A DNA stretch of 64,000 nt, taken from contig NC_049995.1 in the NCBI RefSeq assembly GCF_000003815.2, positions 2,144,296 through 2,208,295 on the forward strand. The letters run 5' to 3'. A model generated the notes under the pieces. It was not told the DNA's origin and did not search any database. It saw only the letters and a program-made list of their open reading frames with translations. Source of the DNA: Branchiostoma floridae. Its lineage: Eukaryota > Chordata > Leptocardii > Amphioxiformes > Branchiostomatidae. Position numbers and translations under genes: made by a program. Below are positions 56,701 to 64,000 of the stretch, one piece after another. Within the stretch, counting starts at the first letter, position 1. The number at the start of each line of letters is the position of its first letter.

Positions 56701-59700
56701 GAGCAGAATGTGTGCTGGAGGACGGAACGACAGGACGGACCGAAGAAAGGACCGTACCTTGTGACCAAGGACCCTGTCCAATAGGTACATGGTTAACCAA
56801 TCTAACAAAACAGTCACTTCATTCCAGCTTAATACCGCCTTTTTACTCGGACGGCGCTCTCGCCGCGCTCTCTCTGCGACCTAAAATTTGACAGATCGCT
56901 CAACGAATTCTATAGAAAAGAAACTAATTTTTTTACACTTTGTGTGTTTTGTTGTCTTCTCAGTCATACTTTCAGGTTCCCTATGATATACCCAGTGTAA
57001 AGCGAAGGTTACATATATTCTATGTAGGTCGCAGAGAGAGCGCAGCGCGATCGCCGTCTAGTGGAAACTGGGGGCCTGTGAATGCTTGCAGCGAAATCAG
57101 TTTGCATATCAATCAAATTTCCATTCACGCATAATTGTTGTATTTCTTGATGACATGATGAGCAGATGGTGGCTGGTCCGACTGGGTGGATGGGGACTGC
57201 AGTGTGACCTGTGGCGTTGGCGAGCAGACCCAAAGCCGGACCTGCAACAATCCGGAACCCGCCAACGGGGGAGCAGAATGTACGCTGGAGAACGGAACGG
57301 CAGGACGGACCGAGGAAAGGATCGTACCTTGGCCTTGTGACCAAGGACCGTGTCCGATAGGTACATGGCTAATAATCTCACATAACACTCAACTCATTCC
57401 AGCTAAATAAGTTTGCTTGACAGTTCGCTTTGGAAAAGACTTTTTCTTTCATGACAGGTTTGTTTCGTGGTCTCTTTTTCTCTTTAAGCAGCCCAGTCCC
57501 AGGAGACCATGCTTTATGGAAATACACCCGAGTGGGGTCCGTTTGGACCCCAGGCGTAAATTTTGCAGTGCCATTTGAACATTACTAATCTGAAAAATTT
57601 CCTTCCGTGACTTTGTCAGTCAATATCTGCTATAGCCTCCATAGCAGGATTTCTGGGGCCTTTTTTTTTTGCTCATAATACTTTCGGAGGCCGGCAATCA
57701 GAAAACGCCAGCAATCAGCGACCGAGTACAAATAGAAATGGCCAGCACAAGTGTTTCATGAGCCAAAAAAGGCCCCAGAAAGCCTGCTATGGAGGCTAAT
57801 CTGCTATACCTTTGCCTGCGTTTTGACGAAGATTGGTACAATACTGTGAAATCTATAATCCTATAAAGCCGGGAAGTCTGTGTTCAGTTCGTTGAATTGT
57901 CGCACTGTTTTCAGCTTCGTGAAAATATTATGAAGGCGATAAATAACACTTTTCCACTCACGCAAGTTTCTTGTGTTTTTTAATGTCATGACGACTAGAT
58001 GGAGGCTGGTCCGAATGGGTGGATGGGGGCTGCAGTGTGACCTGTGGCGTTGGCGAGCAGACCCAAAGCCGTACCTGCAACAATCCGGAACCCGCCAACG
58101 GGGGAGCAGAATGTACGCTGGAGGACGGAACGACAGGACGGACCGAGGAAAGGATCGTACCTTGTGACCAAGGACCCTGTTCGATAGGTATATTGCTAAT
58201 AATCTCACACAACACGTATTTCTTTCCAGCTAAATAAGTTTGCTGGACAGTTCGCTTGGAAAGAGACCTTTTCTTTCTTGACAGGATTGTTTCGTGGTCT
58301 CTTTTTCTCTTTAGCAGCCCAGTCGACCCAGGAGACCATGTTTTATGGTGTAACACCCGAGTGGGGTCCGCGTAAATTTTGCAGTGCCATTTGAACATTT
58401 TTAATCTGAAGAAAAATTCCTTCCGTGACTTTGTCAGTCAATATCTGTTATACCTTCTCCTGCGTTTTGACGAAGATTGGTACAATACTGTGAAATCTAT
58501 CAAGGGAAGTCTGTGTTCAGTTCGATGAATTGTCGCACTGTTTTCAGCTTCGTGAAAATATCATGAAGGGGACAAATAATTTCCACACTCGCAAGTTTCT
58601 TGTGTTTTTTAATGTCATGACGACTAGATGGGGGCTGGTCCGAATGGGTGGATGGGGGCTGCAGTGTGACCTGTGGCGTTGGCGAGCAGACCCAAAGCCG
58701 TACCTGCAACAATCCGGAACCCGCCAACGGGGGAGCAGAATGTATGCTGGAGGACGGAACGACAGGACGGACCGAAGAAAGGACCGTACCTTGTGACCAA
58801 GGACCCTGTCCAATAGGTACATGGTTAACCAATCTAACAAAACAGTCACTTCATTCCAGCTTAATACCGCCTTTTTACTCGGACGGCGCTCTCGCCGCGC
58901 TCTCTCTGCGACCTAAAATTTGACAGATCGCTCAACGAATTCTATAGAAAAGAAACTAATTTTTTTACACTTTGTGTGTTTTGTTGTCTTCTCAGTCATA
59001 CTTTCAGGTTCCCTATGATATACCCAGTGTAAAGCGAAGGTTACATATATTCTATGTAGGTCGCAGAGAGAGCGCAGCGCGATCGCCGTCTAGTGGAAAC
59101 TGGGGGCCTGTGAATGCTTGCAGCGAAATCAGTTTGCATATCAATCAAATTTCCATTCACGCATAATTGTTGTATTTCTTGATGACATGATGAGCAGATG
59201 GTGGCTGGTCCGACTGGGTGGATGGGGACTGCAGTGTGACCTGTGGCGTTGGCGAGCAGACCCAAAGCCGGACCTGCAACAATCCGGAACCCGCCAACGG
59301 GGGAGCAGAATGTACGCTGGAGAACGGAACGGCAGGACGGACCGAGGAAAGGATCGTACCTTGGCCTTGTGACCAAGGACCGTGTCCGATAGGTACATGG
59401 CTAATAATCTCACATAACACTCAACTCATTGACAACTCACATGGAAATAGACTTTTGCTTCCTCGACACTAGAGTCGACAGGATTTTGTGCACTTACATG
59501 TCTCCATGAAGAAAGCCAATTCTGCAGAAATCTGGAGATTCCACCAGAATTCTGGCTGTGGGCCCTGCCTCCTGTGAATTATGGATCCCTGAACATNNNN
59601 NNNNNNNNNNNNNNNNNNNNNNNNNNNNNNNNNNNNNNNNNNNNNNNNNNNNNNNNNNNNNNNNNNNNNNNNNNNNNNNNNNNNNNNNNNNNNNNNNNNN

Positions 59701-62700
59701 NNNNNNNNNNNNNNNNNNNNNNNNNNNNNNNNNNNNNNNNNNNNNNNNNNNNNNNNNNNNNNNNNNNNNNNNNNNNNNNNNNNNNNNNNNNNNNNNNNNN
59801 NNNNNNNNNNNNNNNNNNNNNNNNNNNNNNNNNNNNNNNNNNNNNNNNNNNNNNNNNNNNNNNGTCATTTTCGGGGCAGGCGAGCTCGTCGTGGGACAAA
59901 CACACTGTCACGTTCATCGCCAGATTTGTAGATAATAATCACATGTGCTCACGGCACAAGACGAGCATGATTCAACAGCAATCTTGAATTTCTTTTGGTG
60001 ACCTACAACTCGTGTAAAAGTGTGAGGAACCGTTGCATTATCGCCCGGATCTACGGCTGAATGGGTCAAATTGAACGTACGCCGCCATTTTCCCGCCATT
60101 TTTAATGCTACGGCCAGCAGTAAAGTTTTACGTCATAGCGGTTGTGACGGACCAAAATTAAATGAAAATTCTTGTCAGTATACGCCCATTTTCTCATGAC
60201 TTTTTGTATGCTCATGCAGATTTTTGTTTTGTGCAACTACTAACGGGAAAGAAAGGAACAACAGAGGATGTATAAAGGGACATAGCGGCAGTTAATTGTG
60301 CCGTGTTTCGTTCGGCCGGTATAGTGCACCCCCTTCCAACCACGCGCCCGTTCTCCGTGCAATTCCGCGGTGTGTTCCAATTACGATATTATGTTTTTAG
60401 CAGGACCAGAGAGACAAAATAATTTACACAGAAGAAGTGGCAAAGGTAAGCTGTAACAGCAACATGTAACTGGAGAAAATGATGCGTTGATCATTTGCCA
60501 AATTAGCATTGCTTGAGAAATTGCAGTAAACCGACCGGTATTATGCCAATGGATGTTATTTCATCTGGCCAATCTATTTTGAAATTATTAAGGTTTTCCG
60601 GAATCAGAGTGTTTGTCCGTAATTAAACTGTCGCCTGTTTACTCACACATGTTTCTTGTGTTTCTCGATGTCATGACGACTAGATGGAGCCTGGTCCGAA
60701 TGGGTGGATGGGGACTGCAGTGTGACCTGTGGCGTTGGCGAGCAGACCCAAAGCCGTACCTGCAACAATCCGGAACCCGCCAACGGGGGAGCAGAATGTA
60801 CGCTGGAGGACGGAACGGCAGGACGGACCGAGGAAAGGATCGTACCTTGGCCTTGTGACCGAGGACCCTGCCCTATAGGTAAATGGTTAAGCAATCTAAC
60901 AAAATATTTACTTCATTCCAGCTTTATGGTAATGCTTGCAGCGAAATGAGTTTGCATATCAGCCAGAATATCAGTCATTTTTCTAGTCACATATGTTTCT
61001 TGTACTTCTCAATTTTATGATGAGCAGATGGGGGCTGGTCCGAATGGGTGAATGGGGACTGCAGTGTGACCTGTGGCGTTGGCGAGCAGACCCAAAGCCG
61101 TACCTGCAACAATCCGGAACCCGCCAACGGGGGAGCAGAATGTACGCTGGAGGACGGAACGACAGGACGGACCGAGGAAAGGACCGTACCTTGGCCTTGT
61201 GACCAAGGACCCTGCCCGATAGGTATATGCTACTACATGTTGTCTACAGCTAAATATGTTTGCTTACCGCCTGACAACTCACTTGGAAATAGACTTTTGC
61301 TTCCTCGACACTAGAGTCGTCAGGATTGTTATGGTAATCTCCAAGCACACTTTCGGTGGTTTAAGACAGTAACGTAAACTGGGGAAGGAGTTTAGCCGGC
61401 AGAGGAGTGAGTTTTATTCGATAAATAACATATTTCCATTGTTTTTCTTAATGTCATGACGACTAGATGGGGGCTGGTCCGAATGGGTGGATGGGGACTG
61501 CAGTGTGACCTGTGGCGTTGGCGAGCAGACCCAAAGCCGTGCCTGCAACAATCCGGAACCCGCCAACGGGGGAGCAGAATGTACGCTGGAGGACGGAACG
61601 GCAGGACGGACCGAGGAAAGGACCGTACCTTGGCCTTGTGATCAAGGACCCTGTCCGATAGGTACATGGTTAACCAATCTAACAAAACATTCACTTCATT
61701 CCAGCTTTATGGTAATGCTTGCAGCGAAATCAGTTTGCATATCAGCCAGAATATCAGACACTTTTCCAGTCACACATGTTTCTTGTGCTTCTCAATGTCA
61801 TGACGAACAGATGGTGGCTGGTCCGACTGGGTGGATGGGGACTGCAGTGTGACCTGTGGGGTTGGCGAGCAGACCCAAAGCCGTACCTGCAACAATCCGG
61901 AACCCGCCAACGGGGGAGCAGAATGTACGCTGGAGGACGGAACGACAGGACGGACCGAGGAAAGGATCGTACCTTGGCCTTGTAACCAAGGACCCTGCCC
62001 GATAGGTACATGGTTAACCAATCTGACAAAACATTCACTTCATTCCAGCTTTATGGTAATGCTTGCAGCGAAATCAGTTTGCATATCAGCCAGAATATCA
62101 GACACTTTTCCAGTCACACATGTTTCTTGTGCTTCCTTATGTCATGCCGACTAGATGGGGGCTGGTCCGAAATGGGTGATGCCGACTGCAGTGTGACCTG
62201 TGGCGTTGGCGAGCAGACCCAAAGCCGTACCTGCAACAATCCGGAACCCGCCAACGGGGGAGCAGAATGTACGCTGGAGGACGGAACGACAGGACGGACC
62301 GAGGAAAGGATCGTACCTTGGCCTTGTGACCAAGGACCGTGTCCGATAGGTACATGGCTAATAATCTCACACTCAACTCATTCCAACTAAATAAGTTTGC
62401 TTGACAGTTCGCTTTGGAAAAGACTTTTTCCTTCCTGACAGGATTGTTTCGTGGTCTCTTTTTCTCTTTAGCAGCCCAGTCCCAGGAGACCATGCTTTAT
62501 GGAAATACACCCGAGTGGGTCCGTTTGGACCCCAGGCGTAAATTTTGCAGTGCCATTTGAACATTACTAATCTGAAAAATTTCCTTCCGTGACTTTGTCA
62601 GTCAATATCTGCTATAGCCTCCATAGCAGGATTTCTGGGGCCTTTTTTTGCTCATAATACTTTCGGAGGCCGGCAATCAGAAAACGCCAGCAATCAGCGA

Positions 62701-63169
62701 CCGAGTACAAATAGAAATGGCCAGCAAAAGTGTATTATGAGCCAAAAAAGGCCCCAGAAAGCCTGCTATGGAGGCTAATCTGCTATACCTTTTCCTCCGT
62801 TTTGACGAAGATTGGTACAATACTGTGAAATCTATAAAGCCGGGAAGTCTGTGTTCAGGTCGTTGAATTGTCGCACCGTTTTCAGCTTCGTGAAAATATT
62901 ATGAAGGCGATAAATAACACTTTTCCACTCACGCAAGTTTCTTGTGTTTTTTAATGTCATGACGACTAGATGGAGGCTGGTCCGAATGGGTGGATGGGGG
63001 CTGCAGTGTGACCTGTGGCGTTGGCGAGCAGACCCAAAGCCGTGCCTGCAACAATCCGGAACCCGCCAACGGGGGAGCAGAATGTACGCTGGAGGACGGA
63101 ACGACAGGACGGACCGAGGAAAGGATCGTGCCTTGGCCTTGTGACCAAGGGCCCTGTCCTGTCCGATAG
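50677..63169 (+). CDS. Extracellular protein with sushi-like modules and a large TSP1 array
   Basis: A candidate signal exon (50677-50756), two sushi-like exons (51545-51769, 52373-52570) and 17 full thrombospondin type 1 exons, all phase 1-1 and in frame, give about 1,190 residues. TSP1 exons: 53124-53312, 53770-53964, 54342-54536, 54891-55079, 55217-55405, 55961-56155, 56596-56784, 57166-57360, 57999-58187, 58628-58816, 59198-59392, 60684-60878, 61028-61222, 61467-61661, 61811-62005, 62155-62349, 62970-63169. Each repeat reads [20 protein letters not shown] and onward, with the C-mannosylation motif W-x2-W and the O-fucosylation motif C-S-V-T-C-G. TSP1 arrays bind matrix, heparan sulfate or cell surfaces; the partner here is unknown. 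Repeats are almost identical in coding sequence, so the array is young or homogenised. The N gap at 59597 may hide another exon. The initiator Met and true 5' end are not secured. The stop lies at the end of repeat 17. Confidence 0.8.
50885..50965. mobile_element. MITE family D with 9-bp target duplication, copy 3
   Basis: Starts TAGCCTGATTTAATCGCGC, ends GTTACACAGACTA, and is flanked by CTGTGGGAA on both sides (50876-50884, 50966-50974). Confidence 0.9.
51224..51434. mobile_element. MITE family C, copy 3
   Basis: Starts TAACGCTGGGTCACCTTTAT and ends GGGGAACTAACGTTA, with inner mirrored CTGCAATATTTTGAAG and GATATTGCAG arms. It lies in the intron before the first sushi-like exon. Confidence 0.75.
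51545..51769 (+). CDS. TSP1 gene: sushi-like module 1
   Basis: 225 bases, phase 1-1. Cysteine-rich: [27 protein letters not shown], then [15 protein letters not shown]. It resembles a sushi domain with extra cysteines. Confidence 0.65.
52373..52570 (+). CDS. TSP1 gene: sushi-like module 2
   Basis: 198 bases, phase 1-1. [47 protein letters not shown]. It follows the sushi order with the closing W and C. Confidence 0.75.
53124..53312 (+). CDS. TSP1 repeat 1
   Basis: 189-base class (ends [10 protein letters not shown]). Ile replaces Thr/Ala in [10 protein letters not shown]. Acceptor ACTAG, donor GTACGT. Confidence 0.93.
53770..53964 (+). CDS. TSP1 repeat 2
   Basis: 195-base class, with the two-residue insertion in [10 protein letters not shown]. 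Confidence 0.93.
54024..54251. mobile_element. MITE in TSP1 intron (CGCTCTCTCTGCGACC type), copy 1
   Basis: Mirrored arms CGCTCTCTCTGCGACC and GGTCGCAGAGAGAGCG, ending outward in a TTTCCAATAGG-like sequence and GAGTGGAAAGG. Copies lie at 56836-57078 and 58868-59110, and a half copy at 54598. Confidence 0.75.
54342..54536 (+). CDS. TSP1 repeat 3
   Basis: 195-base class. Thr replaces Ala in PEPTNGG. Ends DQGTCPI. Confidence 0.93.
54598..54741 (+). pseudogene. TSP1 exon relic fused to a MITE fragment
   Basis: The first 90 bases are the left half of the MITE found at 54024-54251. At about 54689 they join directly to the last 53 bases of a TSP1 exon ([16 protein letters not shown]) with an intact donor but no acceptor or conserved Trp region. 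A deletion or unequal exchange removed the rest. Confidence 0.88.
54891..55079 (+). CDS. TSP1 repeat 4
   Basis: 189-base class, standard sequence. Confidence 0.93.
55217..55405 (+). CDS. TSP1 repeat 5
   Basis: 189-base class. VDGG replaces VDGD before CSVTCG, and it ends GPCSI. Repeat 9 is its near-identical copy. Confidence 0.93.
55961..56155 (+). CDS. TSP1 repeat 6
   Basis: 195-base class, standard sequence. Confidence 0.93.
56596..56784 (+). CDS. TSP1 repeat 7
   Basis: 189-base class. ECVLEDG and ERTVPC variants. It lies in the first copy of the 2,032-bp-offset duplication; its counterpart is repeat 10. Confidence 0.93.
56836..57078. mobile_element. MITE in TSP1 intron, copy 2
   Basis: Same mirrored CGCTCTCTCTGCGACC arms. 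It lies between repeats 7 and 8. Confidence 0.75.
57166..57360 (+). CDS. TSP1 repeat 8
   Basis: 195-base class. TLENG replaces TLEDG. Acceptor GAGCAG instead of GACTAG. Its counterpart is repeat 11. Confidence 0.93.
57633..57798. mobile_element. MITE with 8-bp target duplication (TAGCAGG type), copy 1
   Basis: Inverted ends TAGCCTCCATAGCAGG and CCTGCTATGGAGGCTA are flanked by ATCTGCTA on both sides (57625-57632, 57799-57806). Confidence 0.9.
57999..58187 (+). CDS. TSP1 repeat 9
   Basis: 189-base class with [10 protein letters not shown] and GPCSI, as in repeat 5. Confidence 0.93.
58628..58816 (+). CDS. TSP1 repeat 10
   Basis: 189-base class. ECMLEDG and VDGG variants; otherwise it copies repeat 7. 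Confidence 0.93.
58868..59110. mobile_element. MITE in TSP1 intron, copy 3
   Basis: It is copy 2 carried along in the 2,032-bp-offset duplication, not an independent insertion. Confidence 0.75.
59198..59392 (+). CDS. TSP1 repeat 11
   Basis: 195-base class with TLENG, identical in protein to repeat 8. Confidence 0.93.
59597..59863. other. Assembly gap (267 N)
   Basis: Lies between TSP1 repeats 11 and 12. An exon could be missing here. Confidence 0.95.
59864..60683. other. Intron after the gap, no recognised feature
   Basis: Unlike the other TSP1 introns it has little similarity to its neighbours until close to the acceptor. No exon or repeat is recognised. Confidence 0.4.
60684..60878 (+). 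CDS. TSP1 repeat 12
   Basis: 195-base class. Starts GAWSEW and has CDRGPC instead of CDQGPC. Confidence 0.93.
61028..61222 (+). CDS. TSP1 repeat 13
   Basis: 195-base class. WVNGD replaces WVDGD. Acceptor GAGCAG. Confidence 0.93.
61467..61661 (+). CDS. TSP1 repeat 14
   Basis: 195-base class. Ala replaces Thr in QSRACNN. Confidence 0.93.
61811..62005 (+). CDS. TSP1 repeat 15
   Basis: 195-base class. PCNQGPC replaces PCDQGPC. Acceptor GAACAG. Confidence 0.93.
62155..62349 (+). CDS. TSP1 repeat 16 with compensating indels
   Basis: 195 bases. One added base and one lost base within 15 bases change EWVDGD to EMGDAD, then the frame is restored. The second Trp of the W-x2-W C-mannosylation motif is lost. 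Confidence 0.9.
62615..62777. mobile_element. MITE with 8-bp target duplication (TAGCAGG type), copy 2
   Basis: Same element, same flanking ATCTGCTA (62607-62614, 62778-62785) and same surrounding intron as copy 1. It was therefore copied by duplication of the TSP1 unit. Confidence 0.9.
62970..63169 (+). CDS. TSP1 repeat 17, terminal, with frameshift stop
   Basis: The exon has a duplicated CTGTC just before the end, so the usual CPI plus donor becomes CPVR and TAG (63167-63169). The donor GTACAT still follows. Either this is the true C-terminus or the repeat is broken by a recent mutation. Confidence 0.85.
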
Positions 63170-63409
63170 GTACATCTTAATAATGATCTTACAACACGCT
63201 CATGTGATTCCAACTTTATTCTTAGGCTTGCAGCGATGTCAGTGGACTATCTTTGGGAAACATCTTGACTAGGCAAAACGTGCATGAAAACAGCTGAACA
63301 TCTATGGCGACTTCTAGTCTGTGTACTATAGCATGTCGTCTAAATTGTAGTTACAACAGTTGTGTGGTTGTGAACGCTGATACTCATAATCAATGGGAAA
63401 TATTCGTAA

Positions 63410-63855
63410 GGAGGATAACTTGATAAGCATTTGTGTACGTGTGTGTACGTTACACTGTTTATGTGTGTCTAAGTGTGTGTGTGTAACACGTAACGTGTGT
63501 CTGTGTGTTTGTGTGTACATGTGCATGTGTCTCTGTGTGTGTACACGTGTGTGTGTATGTAAGTGTTTATGTATACATGTGTGTGTGTACGCGTGCACAT
63601 GTGTGTTTGTGTGTACCTACCTACCTACCTACATACATACATGTGTATGTGTGTGTGTATTTGTGTACATGTGTGTTTGTATGTACATGTGTGTGTGTGT
63701 GAGAAAGTATTTGTGTGTACATGTGTGTTTGTGTTTGTGTGTCTATGTGTACATTTGTGTGCACATGTGTATGTGTGTGTGTGAGTATTTGTGTGTACAT
63801 GTGTGTGTGTCACGGTGCGTATGTCTATGTGTACATGTGTGAGCGTGCGTGATGG
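63410..63855. repeat. GT-rich microsatellite
   Basis: Interrupted GT/TG runs with GTACATGTG units and a short CTAC array at 63615-63640. Open frames across it are low-complexity artefacts. Confidence 0.95.
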
Positions 63856-64000
63856 GTGCGTGCATGTCTGTGTCCAGGCCACTTTGTTTCTTGCAACCAA
63901 GGATTGGGAAAACTCCATCTGAAGATCTCCCTAGATATATACACTTGATTTGTGATAGGACAGAAAGGCTTTAATGCGACGTTCTGCACTAGCTATTTTT

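Noticed and set aside
53639-63213. Long minus-strand frames repeated along the TSP1 region
   Set aside because: They are antisense shadows of the TSP1 exons, running past splice sites with no acceptor or donor of their own.

Overview
The window is eukaryotic and fits a cephalochordate (amphioxus, Branchiostoma-like) genome. The evidence is small exons with GT-AG introns, phase-1 module exons typical of deuterostome domain shuffling, tRNA-derived SINEs, many short inverted-repeat elements (MITEs), microsatellites and three runs of N (421-520, 10206-10305, 59597-59863). The species call is inference. All gene models were built by hand from splice sites, intron phase and domain knowledge. No transcript data or homology search was available.

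Layout. (1) 1070-21801, plus strand: one open, phase-consistent 31-exon chain (about 1,836 residues, 5' end missing) encoding a mosaic ectodomain joined to a complete Cys-loop (nicotinic-type) ligand-gated ion channel. The modules in order are CUB, sushi, four group-A SRCR, a YWTD beta-propeller, EGF, C-type lectin, LDLa, Frizzled-CRD, kringle, sushi, then the channel with four membrane segments. This is the most striking object here. (2) 23402-32936, minus strand, convergent to it: a complete secreted inhibitor of 704 residues with eight Kazal domains, a TATA box and a tandemly multiplied splice donor. (3) 36593-45591, minus strand: a small secreted Gla-domain protein (81 residues). Its first coding intron holds a 7.5-kb foldback-type transposable element with arms built of 64-bp tandem repeats and a perfect 8-bp target duplication. 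(4) 50677-63169, plus strand: a secreted or extracellular protein with two sushi-like modules and at least 17 nearly identical thrombospondin type 1 (TSP1) exons. The last one ends in a stop made by a 5-base duplication.

Between and inside the genes are LINE remnants (1-300, 33785-34085, 39500-42680 in two pieces, 50040-50380), four tRNA-derived SINEs, several MITE families with 8-bp, 9-bp or TTAA target duplications, and microsatellites. All four genes encode secreted or cell-surface proteins. The sequence does not show that they act in one pathway.
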